This document shows, piece by piece, positions 42,368 to 50,321 of a stretch of DNA of 64,000 nucleotides (position 1 is the first letter of the stretch; each line of letters begins with the position of its first letter). The notes under the pieces are model-generated. The model ran no database searches. It was not told the origin of the DNA and saw nothing but the letters and a program-made list of their open reading frames with translations. The translations under genes and the position numbers were made by a program. Source of the DNA: RGIG4608 sp964534905 (lineage in GTDB: Bacteria > Bacillota > Clostridia > Oscillospirales > CAG-272); assembly GCA_964534905.1 (NCBI GenBank), contig CAZHPZ010000002.1, positions 14,196-78,195 of the forward strand, read 5' to 3'.

Positions 42368-43576
42368 TCATCCAACGGCATTCATCATAGACATCATGGG
42401 AACGAGAACGGAGAGGATAACCAACATAACAACTCCGCCGAGCATTATTATCGCCATAGGCTCTATTGCCGCCACTGCCTTTGCTATGCTCGATTCTACC
42501 TGCTCGTCGAAATATGAGCTTGTAGATTCAAGCACTTCCTCTATATTGCCGCTCTTTTCACCGACATTTATCATTTCCGTAAGCATCGACGGGAACAATC
42601 CCGTTGCTGCGATTGAGGGAGCGATTCTTCTTCCACGCTTGACCTCTTCAATGGTATAATCGAATTTTCTCGTAAAGACCTCATTACCGAGCATCTTTTT
42701 GAGATTTTCGAGAATATCTATCATATTCATTCCGCTTTCAAGCAAAATTATAAATGCCCTTGAAAAGCGTGCCGTTATCAAATTCTTCTGAACCGTGGAA
42801 ATCAAGGGAAGCTTAAGAGCCAATACGTCCTTTACGTATCTTCCCTTCTTAGTTTTGAAAAACATTACTATCGCAAAGACGATCGCCGCAGTTGCGGGAA
42901 GAATAATGAAGAAATAATTTTGCAGGAATTTGGATATTCCCATAACCACCTGTGTAATCTTAGGCACTTCACCGCCGAGCTCGTTAATAGTAGACTCAAA
43001 CTGCGGCAAAATAACAAGACACAAAAATATTACAACAATTATAACCATTGCGACAAGCAAGCAGGGATATACCATCGCACTTGACGCTTTTTTCTTTATT
43101 TTGCGGTCATTTTCATAATAGTCAGCCATATTCGTAAGCACCTTGTCAAGAGATCCCGATGCCTCGCCTATGCTTACCATACTGATAAAGAATCGAGGAA
43201 ACACCTTCGGATGTTTTGCAAACGCATCGGAAAGCAAAACTCCCGATTCAACGTCGAGATAAACCGTTTTCAAAACGTTTCTGAACGGAACGCTGAATTT
43301 CTGATTATGAAGATTGTTAAGGCAATCGCTTATCGGTATTCCCGCCTTAAGCATTACCGAAAACTGTCTGAAAAACGTTATTACCTCATTGAACTTAATC
43401 TTACTGCTTACAGCAAAAAATTCGTTCTCCTTTTCCTCCTTTACAACGGAAAAACTAAGCATATGTATCTGGTCCTGACGGATCGTAGCACGAAGGCTCA
43501 CCTCATCGCTCGCTTCTCGCAAAACGGTTTGATGCTGACCCGAGGAGTTTATAACCTTACACTTGTATAAAGGCAT
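42368..43576 (-). CDS. pilC: Inner-membrane pilus platform protein (PilC/GspF)
   Basis: 402 residues with two T2SSF domains: residues about 70-190 (FFRQFSVMLKAGIPISDCL...ASGSLDKVL) and 275-395 (FSRAFIILLESGMNMIDIL...VGEKSGNIEEVLES). Three hydrophobic segments near 165-190, 215-240 and 375-398 span the membrane. It anchors PilB and links it to the pilin base. Its ATG overlaps the prepilin peptidase stop (TAATG). Confidence 0.93.
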   Translation of the reverse strand: MPLYKCKVINSSGQHQTVLREASDEVSLRATIRQDQIHMLSFSVVKEEKENEFFAVSSKIKFNEVITFFRQFSVMLKAGIPISDCLNNLHNQKFSVPFRNVLKTVYLDVESGVLLSDAFAKHPKVFPRFFISMVSIGEASGSLDKVLTNMADYYENDRKIKKKASSAMVYPCLLVAMVIIVVIFLCLVILPQFESTINELGGEVPKITQVVMGISKFLQNYFFIILPATAAIVFAIVMFFKTKKGRYVKDVLALKLPLISTVQKNLITARFSRAFIILLESGMNMIDILENLKKMLGNEVFTRKFDYTIEEVKRGRRIAPSIAATGLFPSMLTEMINVGEKSGNIEEVLESTSSYFDEQVESSIAKAVAAIEPMAIIMLGGVVMLVILSVLVPMMSMMNAVG

Positions 43577-44376
43577 TAAATCACCATCCTCAAATAAAAT
43601 TCCATTAATTTTTCACCGTATATAAGCATAATTCCTATACCCAAAAGTAAATACGGTCCAAACGCTATCTCCGCCTCACGCTCGCTCCTTGAGGCTCGTA
43701 TTTTGATTATCTCTATCACGGAGCCGAGGAGAGTCGAAATCAAGATAGCGATAAGCAACGGAAACGCTCCTGTCGCAAGTCCGCCTATTCCTACAATCCA
43801 AACATCCCCAGAGCCGAGAGCATCCTTTCCGAGCATAAGGCGTGCCACAAGCTTAACAGCTCCGAAAAAACCGAAGCCGAGAGCCGCACCGCCGATATGA
43901 TTCCAAATATTCGAATCAAACACAACAATACGGTAAATTGCAATAAAGGCTGCGACAACTCCGAATATAACAAGAGTTACGTTATATATATCGTGGGTTT
44001 CGTAATCTATATCCGCCATTATCACAAACAGAAACACAAGCATCATAAGCGCTATAAATATCGGCATATTCTCAAGAGATTGACCGTATTCCAAAAAGGC
44101 GCACATAAATCCGAGCCCTCCGAGAATTTCCGTCAAAAGCGACATAACGCCTATCTTTGCTTTGCAGTAACGGCATTTTCCGCCGAGAATTATCCAAGAA
44201 AATATCGGAATATTATCATATGCCTTGATATGCTTTTTACAGTTCGGACAATAAGAATCCGGCTTAACTATTGACAAGCCCTTGGGCACGCGGTATGCCA
44301 CCACTCCGCCGAAGCTTGCAAAGACGGCACCGAAAATAAATGCAAATATCGAAAGAAAAATTTTAATTCCGTGCAT
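43576..44376 (-). CDS. pilD: Prepilin peptidase (A24, PilD/GspO)
   Basis: Cleaves the leader of type IV prepilins and N-methylates the new Phe or Leu. 266 residues with about eight helices. The cytoplasmic domain has the Cys4 zinc site (CPNCKKH, CRYCKAK) needed for methylation. The catalytic Asp pair lies in ADIDYETHDIYN and LGSGDVW (GxGD). The ATG overlaps the small pilus protein upstream by 14 bases. Substrates are the pseudopilins encoded just before it. Confidence 0.92.
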   Translation of the reverse strand: MHGIKIFLSIFAFIFGAVFASFGGVVAYRVPKGLSIVKPDSYCPNCKKHIKAYDNIPIFSWIILGGKCRYCKAKIGVMSLLTEILGGLGFMCAFLEYGQSLENMPIFIALMMLVFLFVIMADIDYETHDIYNVTLVIFGVVAAFIAIYRIVVFDSNIWNHIGGAALGFGFFGAVKLVARLMLGKDALGSGDVWIVGIGGLATGAFPLLIAILISTLLGSVIEIIKIRASRSEREAEIAFGPYLLLGIGIMLIYGEKLMEFYLRMVI

Positions 44377-44584
44377 AATTTACTCCCTGTGGTGTATTAG
44401 GCTCCGAAGTTTGCACTATCGGAGTCGAAAATCCCGGCTTATCCTGAAGCTCGGACACTGATTTCTTTGCATAGGTATAATAACCGAATATCAAATTAAA
44501 GGCAGTTGTGATAGTAACCGTCATAACAAGACAGAGTATCATTACAACAGCAAGCACGTATCCCTTTTGCTTATTTTTTTTCAT
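44363..44584 (-). CDS. Small single-pass membrane protein of the pilus operon
   Basis: 73 residues from ATG 44584 (GGAGGAG at 7 bases). A basic start (MKKNKQKG), one long hydrophobic helix YVLAVVMILCLVMTVTITTAFN, then a short polar tail. The G-Y before the helix, preceded by lysines, resembles a PilX/class III prepilin site (G|YVLAVVM) without the usual Glu5, so it could be a minor pseudopilin. It overlaps both neighbours by 14 bases, so it is tightly coupled to them. Confidence 0.65.
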   Translation of the reverse strand: MKKNKQKGYVLAVVMILCLVMTVTITTAFNLIFGYYTYAKKSVSELQDKPGFSTPIVQTSEPNTPQGVNYARN

Positions 44585-45020
44585 TGGCTTGCTCCTCCTC
44601 TGCATTCGTCAAGTTCGCGCTTGACGTACCGCAATTCAGATCTTTAATAAAAACTTTTTTTTCATCAAAATCGGAAATTCGATTAATGATAAGTTCACCA
44701 TTTTCATTAATAGTATATTTGATTAAATATTTAGCGTTCTTTAAATCGCCTGAATCGCTTGAATCGCTTATTTGTATAATGTTAAAGTCGGAGCCAAGGT
44801 ATTTTGTATTTTTCTCATCGTTAAAATGCTTAACTCCGTACATCTCCCATTCGTACTTTAAGTCGTAGCACACCATTTCGAGACGAACGTACTCCTCCTG
44901 CCTTACGGTAACTCTCTTCATTCCGAGAAACGAAGAAAAAAGTGCAAGTGAAATGATTGTGAATACCGCAATCGAAACTATTACCTCAACAAGCGTAAGT
45001 CCTTTTTGGCTTTTTTTCAT
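44571..45020 (-). CDS. Type IV pilus pseudopilin
   Basis: 149 residues. Class III leader MKKSQKG|LTLVEVIVSIAVFTIISLALFSSF: peptidase site after Gly7, Glu5 of the mature chain present, hydrophobic helix of about 22 residues. The C-terminal globular part is polar with one Cys (NCGTSS). It is a likely minor pilin (GspI/J/PilV-like size). The start is set by the leader; the ribosome site is weak (GAGGT is 16 bases away), so it may rely on coupling or an upstream AAAGGAG. Confidence 0.85.
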   Translation of the reverse strand: MKKSQKGLTLVEVIVSIAVFTIISLALFSSFLGMKRVTVRQEEYVRLEMVCYDLKYEWEMYGVKHFNDEKNTKYLGSDFNIIQISDSSDSGDLKNAKYLIKYTINENGELIINRISDFDEKKVFIKDLNCGTSSANLTNAEEEQANEKK

Positions 45021-45064
45021 AGTAATCTACACTCGACCTCGCAAGGCTCCTTTCTAAAAAGTTA

Positions 45065-46276
45065 TCAGGATTTGGGCACCAAGCCTCTCTCCGACGCAAG
45101 ATCGTCAAGAAGCTCGTATGCTCCCTCGTATCTGAACGCCGTTGCTATTCTATAAAGGCAGGGCGTGGTATCAAATCCGCGACGCTTTGTAAGTGCGCAC
45201 GGATAACGTGAGCTGATATATTTTTTGGGATTCAGGGGCAGATACAGCATTACTCTCGAATCTCTGATATCCATTTTGGCGTAAATATCGGAATCAATGT
45301 GAAAGACCGCGCATTGCTCGGTAACTCGACACTTCATACCCGTATAATTAAGGAGAGTCTTTGAAAGTGCGTCATATCTCGTACGAACGACCGTTCCCGC
45401 GTCTCCGTATCTTTGCGAAAAGAGCGTCTTATCATCATCGTAATTCTCCGTATCGACCTCAAGTCCGTCCACTGCCTGCGTTGCCGCCTCTGCAGCATCG
45501 TGTGAGATTCCCTGCTCCTCAGCCGCATCGGGCTCACCGAGTTTCGGAATTCCGATGTCTATCTTCACGAGTCTGTCGGAATTTACACCGTAATGCGTTA
45601 TTTTAAGCTTTTCAAATTCAAGCTCGTGCTTAGCTGCGACAAGAAAGAATTTCTGTCTTATCTCCTCATCACGCTCAAATTCGAAATCGAAGCTTGTAAT
45701 AAGATTCGAATCGGATACAAGTATCAAGCTACAGCAGTTAGACTTAATGTCAAAATACACATAGCAACCGTCGTTATCCAGCGATTCAAAGAGATACATT
45801 CCGTAAATTTTGAGTTCAACAAGATCCGTTGAAAGCTGTTTTGCAATGCTTGCAAAGGAATCAACTATCGCATTCGGTACAAAGTATGTATTATATGTAT
45901 ATCCAACGCCGCGTTTGTAAGAATTTGTGACCGTAAGATATTTATCCTTATCAAATCGTGATTTTATTTCCTTGGAATACAAATATCCAGCATAAATCGA
46001 CTGCTTGGTCGGTATTGAAACAGTATTTTTATACACCTCTCTGCATCTTAAGAGAAGCATTATAGACGGCATTTTGGATATGCCGAGTTTAGTCATTTCA
46101 AATTTTATTCTTTCAACAAGCGGTTCGGTATGTACGATAACCCCGTCATTAACGAGATAATCCTCGAGAGCTATTGTAAACTCCTTTACCTGCTCACTCT
46201 TCTTTTCGGGAAAAGATATTTTAAGATATCCCTTGCCGAAATTACAATATTCAAAAATGCACTGACTGCGAGCCAT
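45065..46276 (-). CDS. PilM-like protein fused to a clostridial C-terminal module
   Basis: 403 residues with no membrane segment. Residues about 10-240 follow PilM by order: GVIVHTEPLVERIKFEMTKLGI, IMLLLRCREVY, VPNAIVDSFASIAKQLSTDLVELKI, then FDIKSNCCSLILVSDSNLITSFDFEF where PilM has its DIG-type strand. The ATP-binding DIGSSSIK start is missing, so the actin fold may be nucleotide-free. A 50-residue Ala/Asp-rich linker leads to residues 300-403 (YDALSKTLLNYTGMKCRV...LYLPLNPKKY...TPCLYRIA), which resemble a domain of unknown function I recall from other clostridial proteins. The position between two pilin genes supports a pilus role. Confidence 0.6.
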   Translation of the reverse strand: MARSQCIFEYCNFGKGYLKISFPEKKSEQVKEFTIALEDYLVNDGVIVHTEPLVERIKFEMTKLGISKMPSIMLLLRCREVYKNTVSIPTKQSIYAGYLYSKEIKSRFDKDKYLTVTNSYKRGVGYTYNTYFVPNAIVDSFASIAKQLSTDLVELKIYGMYLFESLDNDGCYVYFDIKSNCCSLILVSDSNLITSFDFEFERDEEIRQKFFLVAAKHELEFEKLKITHYGVNSDRLVKIDIGIPKLGEPDAAEEQGISHDAAEAATQAVDGLEVDTENYDDDKTLFSQRYGDAGTVVRTRYDALSKTLLNYTGMKCRVTEQCAVFHIDSDIYAKMDIRDSRVMLYLPLNPKKYISSRYPCALTKRRGFDTTPCLYRIATAFRYEGAYELLDDLASERGLVPKS

Positions 46277-46725
46277 TATTCTCCTCCGTTTTCTGCCGAT
46301 AGAATTTCTTGCGATGAAATTCCAAGCGTAAATACATATTCCGCGTTTTCGTATTCTAACTTACACTTTACAAAATAAAGTTCTGTATCTGTATCTTTGC
46401 CTTTTTTTGTGTATATCTTAAAATATTTAAGCTGAGTATCGCTGATGATAACCTTTGTACCGTTATCCTCATTGACTATATTACCGTTTTCAAGTTTAAC
46501 CGCAGCTAATTTTTTATTTATTTCATCTTTATTTGCATCCTTAACCAGGCCTCGAAGATATGTCTCGATATTTTGAACCTCCATAAGCTCCTCGGACTTG
46601 TGTATAAGATCACCCGACGAAGTTGCAATAAAAACAAAGGTCGTGCCTATGGCAGTCATAATTATTGCGGATATCGCAATAACGACAAGAACCTCAACCA
46701 GGGTAAATCCACGTTTTTTTGTCAT
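46276..46725 (-). CDS. Type IV prepilin-like protein, first gene of the pilus operon
   Basis: 149 residues with class III leader MTKKRG|FTLVEVLVVIAISAIIMTAIGTTFVF: cleavage after Gly6, Phe1 and Glu5 of the mature protein present. A polar, lysine-rich body follows. It is likely a pilin or GspH/J-like pseudopilin; whether it is the major subunit is open. GGAGG lies 7 bases before ATG 46725. Its stop overlaps the PilM-like start (TAATG). Confidence 0.87.
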   Translation of the reverse strand: MTKKRGFTLVEVLVVIAISAIIMTAIGTTFVFIATSSGDLIHKSEELMEVQNIETYLRGLVKDANKDEINKKLAAVKLENGNIVNEDNGTKVIISDTQLKYFKIYTKKGKDTDTELYFVKCKLEYENAEYVFTLGISSQEILSAENGGE

Positions 46726-46768
46726 AGGTCAGCCTCCTCTCAATCAAATACGGATAAAAACAAGTACG

Positions 46769-46797
46769 GCGAGGAGATGACACGGTCATCACCTCGC
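46769..46797 (-). promoter_or_regulatory. Strong hairpin in the pilus operon leader
   Basis: GCGAGGAGATGAC / GTCATCACCTCGC, a 13-bp stem with one mismatch and a 3-nt loop, between the promoter and the pilin ribosome site. No long T-run follows on the minus strand (CGTACTTGTTTTTA), so it is not a standard terminator; it may be an attenuator, mRNA stabiliser or protein site. It does not match the c-di-GMP riboswitch sequences I know. Confidence 0.55.
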
Positions 46798-46821
46798 TGA
46801 TACCTATTGTTTATCTAATTT

Positions 46822-46850
46822 ATTATAACACCACAAGCACGCATTGTCAA
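46822..46850 (-). promoter_or_regulatory. Consensus SigA promoter of the pilus operon
   Basis: Minus strand TTGACA (46850-46845), a 17-bp spacer, TATAAT (46827-46822), both perfect. Transcription would start near 46815. Confidence 0.85.
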
Positions 46851-46923
46851 TACTTTTTTCACTCCGTCTTAGAGCGTAATTCTATCTTTTTTACATTTTA
46901 TTAACATCAAAATCAATGATATC

Positions 46924-46953
46924 GGGGCGACTCGTACAATACCGAGCCGCCCC
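46924..46953 (-). terminator. GC-rich hairpin after the zinc-ribbon gene
   Basis: GGGGCGACTCG / CGAGCCGCCCC, an 11-bp stem with one mismatch, 10 bases past the stop at 46963. The T-run on the minus strand is poor, so termination efficiency is uncertain. Confidence 0.5.
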
Positions 46954-46962
46954 CAACCTCAA

Positions 46963-47370
46963 TCAGGTTCTTTTATCGAATTTTTCGCCGCATTTAACGC
47001 AGGTCAATGTAATCTTACCTTTACCCTTAGGTACCCTGAGCCATGTTTTACATTTCGGGCAACGGTAAAATCTATGTGTTTTTCTCTGCTGCCATCTTGT
47101 TTTGCTCATTTTAACGGCGCTGAGATATTTTCTGTTCTCACTTACCCGTTTATAAATATTTTTCGAAAGAATGCGGAACCAGGCATAGCCTAAAAGCGCA
47201 TACGTGATGATACAAAAGATTATTTTAACTACGCCTCTCGGGCAAAATCCGTAAATAAGGAACGTCACTATCGAAGCGATAACGGAAATCTTGGCAAGAT
47301 TGTCAAATCCGTTTCTGCCATAGAAAAACATTCTTATCTTTCCTGATAATTTACTGAAAAAATTTCGCAT
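46963..47370 (-). CDS. Small membrane protein with C-terminal zinc ribbon
   Basis: 135 residues: two hydrophobic helices (about 25-45 and 48-68), a basic loop, and a C-terminal Cys4 zinc ribbon (RCPKCKTWLRVPKG...TCVKCGEKF). The layout is seen in other Clostridia, function unknown. It starts 12 bases after the ABC fusion gene stop with GGAGA as ribosome site, so it is likely cotranscribed with that transporter. Confidence 0.7.
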   Translation of the reverse strand: MRNFFSKLSGKIRMFFYGRNGFDNLAKISVIASIVTFLIYGFCPRGVVKIIFCIITYALLGYAWFRILSKNIYKRVSENRKYLSAVKMSKTRWQQRKTHRFYRCPKCKTWLRVPKGKGKITLTCVKCGEKFDKRT

Positions 47371-47382
47371 TGTTATCTCCTA

Positions 47383-50028
47383 TTACTCCGAACGAAGTGC
47401 TATTACGGGATCCTTCTTGGAAGCCGTTTTTGCCGGGAACAATCCGGCGATAAATGTCAGCGCCATACTGATAAGAACAAGTATAACGGCCGGTGCGATC
47501 TCAAGAACAGCCTTAAGCTCGGCAATTCCCGTAAGTGAGTAAAGTATGATATTTATTATCACTATAAGCCCGAGCGAGCAAACGATACCTATCATACCGG
47601 AGACGAAGCCCACGAACAGCGTTTCCGCATTGAAAACACGTCCTATATCACGCTTGGATGCACCGATAGCGCGCAGTATTCCGATTTCTTTTGTACGTTC
47701 AAGAACCGAGATATACGTGATAATTCCTATCATTATCGAGGAAACGACAAGGGATATCGCAACGAATGCGATAAGCACGTACGAAATCGCATCTACAATG
47801 GTTGTAACGGAATTCATAAGAATCGCAACGGTATCGGTATATGTGATCTTATCGTCATCGTCACTCTGCATATTATTGTACTGCTCGATCAGTGCGGCTA
47901 CCTTTTCCTTAGCCTCGAAATCCTTGGGATAAATCGATATCGCCGTCGGATTGCTCATATCAATGTATCCGAGACGCTCAAGGTTTCCGCTGTACGTGTT
48001 TTCGGTTACTCTGTCCTTATTAACGTATTCGAGTATCTTGTTTATTATGACAGTCGCCGTATCCGACGGATATTTATCGAGGATATCCTTAACAAACGGA
48101 ATATCGTCTATCGTAAGTCCCATGGAATCGAATCTGATTCCGGTGAACATATCCACCTCGTTATTAGACATCTGTGCCCTAACTACATCGCTTTTATTCC
48201 CGTTTGAAATAACCGTTTCACGAAGGTCGGACATATATCCTATCGTACCTATATTCGACATTGCCATAGAATCGTTCTCGGGACGCACTATACCTACTAT
48301 TTTAAGACCGAGAGCATTTTCAAGACGTTCGTTAAGTATAGCCTGATCCTCTTCATTGCTTGTGTCAAGCTCTCTTATCTTATCGTCCTCAAGCACAAAA
48401 TGATCGCTGTCAAGAAGTATCTTGAACTCAAAATCGTATATTTCGTCAAAGGTATAGCTCGTAGACTCTATAACATAGGTATTTTCCTTACCCGTAAGAT
48501 ATGATTCCATTGCATGCTTCATATATTCCTCAAGCTCCGCCGCATCGCGTATGCCGAGAATATAGAGAGAATAGTCGGATATCTGATTACTCTCGTTAAC
48601 TATCAAAACTATCTCGTTCTGATTTTCGGGATATCTTCCGTCAACAAGCGTGTAATCCTTAGCAATGGCTTCTGTATTTCCCGTCAACTCAGTCCAACCT
48701 GTAACGCTGCCCATAGTACCCATCATAGAGCTCATATACTTAACCATTTCCATGGACTGTCCTGTCATTCCCATATTAGAGAACAGATCGGTCATTCCCT
48801 TTGAGCTGTTTTTATACGTACCGTCATCCTGACGGAGATAGGTGTTCAATTCTAACGGATACGAATATTTGATATCAGTACAATATTCATAAAATTCCGG
48901 AGTCGATTCTATATATTTTTTGAATTTTGCAAGGTCGTTTTTGGATACAGACGTTGTCATACTCGTCATAAGAGATGTCATTATATCACTCGAATAGACC
49001 TTATTGGGATCCTTTGGAGCAGACGAGCCCGAGCTTTGCATCAAGGAAGCCATCATTGACGATGTATCCATAGAGCTTTGCTGAATCTGTATCGGATAAG
49101 ACGACATTGTGCTTTCCTCTATCGACTTTATATATGCGTTAACGCCTGTCGATACCGATAAAATGAGTGCGATACCGATAATACCTATCGAGCCGGCAAA
49201 GGAAGTAAGGAATGTTCTTCCCTTTTTGGTCATAAGGTTATTAAACGAAAGTGAGAGAGCCGTAAAGAACGACATAGAGGACTTTTTCCTCTTTCTCGCA
49301 TTTTCACGCTTTATCTGAACCTCGGTCTTTTCGACATACTCCACCTTACCGTCAAAGGGATCGGTATCGTCGACAAGATTTCCGTCACGCAGGCGTATTA
49401 TTCTCGTCGAATATTGCTCCGCGAGCTCGGGATTGTGAGTTACCATTACAACAAGGCGATCCTTAGCAATCTCCTTGAGAAGCTCCATTACCTGAACACT
49501 CGTCTCGGAGTCAAGCGCACCCGTAGGCTCGTCGGCAAGCAAAATATCGGGATTGTTTATCAAGGCTCTCGCAATCGCAACTCTCTGCATCTGACCGCCC
49601 GAAAGCTGATTGGGACGCTTGTGTATGTGGTTTTTAAGTCCGACCTTATCGAGTGCCGCAATGGCTCTCTTTTTTCTTTCATTCTTCGATATACCGCTGA
49701 GAGTCAAGGCAAGCTCAACATTCGAGAGTATCGTCTGGTGAGGAATGAGGTTATAGTTCTGGAAGATAAAGCCTATCGAGTGGTTTCTGTATGTATCCCA
49801 ATCGCTGTCCTTGTAGTCACGCGTGGATACACCGTTGATAACAAGGTCTCCGCTTGTATACTGATCGAGACCGCCGATAATATTGAGCATAGTTGTCTTT
49901 CCGCATCCCGACTGACCGAGAATCGAAACAAACTCGCTCTCTCTGAACTTAAGGCTTATTCCCTTAAGCGCTTCAACGGCATTTTCTCCCTTTCCGTAAG
50001 TTTTTTTAATATTAATCAGTTCTAACAT
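47383..50028 (-). CDS. MacB-like ABC transporter, ATPase and FtsX permease in one chain
   Basis: 881 residues. The N-terminal ATPase (1-230) has Walker A GQSGCGKTT (38-46), signature LSGGQMQR near 142, Walker B ILLADEPTGALD and an H-loop. A short basic linker leads to one transmembrane helix (about 268-290), a large extracellular MacB-like domain (about 295-735, rich in Ser/Met/Tyr) and three final helices with the FtsX motif ERTKEIGILRAIGASKRDI. Such mechanotransmission transporters expel peptides or antimicrobials, or act in envelope stress. ATG 50028 has AGGTG upstream. No two-component BceRS-type genes are adjacent. Confidence 0.9.
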   Translation of the reverse strand: MLELINIKKTYGKGENAVEALKGISLKFRESEFVSILGQSGCGKTTMLNIIGGLDQYTSGDLVINGVSTRDYKDSDWDTYRNHSIGFIFQNYNLIPHQTILSNVELALTLSGISKNERKKRAIAALDKVGLKNHIHKRPNQLSGGQMQRVAIARALINNPDILLADEPTGALDSETSVQVMELLKEIAKDRLVVMVTHNPELAEQYSTRIIRLRDGNLVDDTDPFDGKVEYVEKTEVQIKRENARKRKKSSMSFFTALSLSFNNLMTKKGRTFLTSFAGSIGIIGIALILSVSTGVNAYIKSIEESTMSSYPIQIQQSSMDTSSMMASLMQSSGSSAPKDPNKVYSSDIMTSLMTSMTTSVSKNDLAKFKKYIESTPEFYEYCTDIKYSYPLELNTYLRQDDGTYKNSSKGMTDLFSNMGMTGQSMEMVKYMSSMMGTMGSVTGWTELTGNTEAIAKDYTLVDGRYPENQNEIVLIVNESNQISDYSLYILGIRDAAELEEYMKHAMESYLTGKENTYVIESTSYTFDEIYDFEFKILLDSDHFVLEDDKIRELDTSNEEDQAILNERLENALGLKIVGIVRPENDSMAMSNIGTIGYMSDLRETVISNGNKSDVVRAQMSNNEVDMFTGIRFDSMGLTIDDIPFVKDILDKYPSDTATVIINKILEYVNKDRVTENTYSGNLERLGYIDMSNPTAISIYPKDFEAKEKVAALIEQYNNMQSDDDDKITYTDTVAILMNSVTTIVDAISYVLIAFVAISLVVSSIMIGIITYISVLERTKEIGILRAIGASKRDIGRVFNAETLFVGFVSGMIGIVCSLGLIVIINIILYSLTGIAELKAVLEIAPAVILVLISMALTFIAGLFPAKTASKKDPVIALRSE

Positions 50029-50070
50029 TAATTCACCTGCTTTTAATTCGTCTGATTTCTTTTCGCTTAT

Positions 50071-50099
50071 ATTTTACCATTATTTTGTTTGTTATGCAA
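50071..50099 (-). promoter_or_regulatory. SigA promoter of the ABC fusion gene
   Basis: Minus strand TTGCAT (50099-50094), a 17-bp spacer, TAAAAT (50076-50071). Confidence 0.6.
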
Positions 50100-50212
50100 T
50101 AGCATAAAACGATTTTATCCTATATTATGTTACAACTTCAACCTTAAAAATTCCTTAAAATGTTCAATTTGTAAAAAACGAATATTATAATTTTGTCATA
50201 AGTGACAAAAAT

Positions 50213-50262
50213 AACAATATATTGATTTTTCTCTTGACTTGGACACTATATATAGTTATAAT
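50213..50262 (+). promoter_or_regulatory. nrdD promoter with paired NrdR boxes
   Basis: Promoter TTGACT (50234-50239), a 17-bp spacer, TATAAT (50257-50262). NrdR-box cores CAATATATTG (50215-50224) and CTATATATAG (50246-50255) lie 31 bp centre to centre, the known tandem spacing. One is upstream of the -35 and one fills the promoter spacer. NrdR with ATP/dATP would repress here. The rest of the 293-bp gap holds only the divergent ABC promoter and AT-rich DNA. Confidence 0.85.
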
Positions 50263-50321
50263 TAATGTGTCGAATTTTATCATCGTTATATATAAATTTC
50301 AAGAAAAACAAGGAGGAAAAT

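Noticed and set aside
46730..46850. A riboswitch, such as c-di-GMP, in the pilus leader
   Set aside because: Only one hairpin is visible and the conserved GEMM nucleotides are not found; reported as an unexplained hairpin instead.
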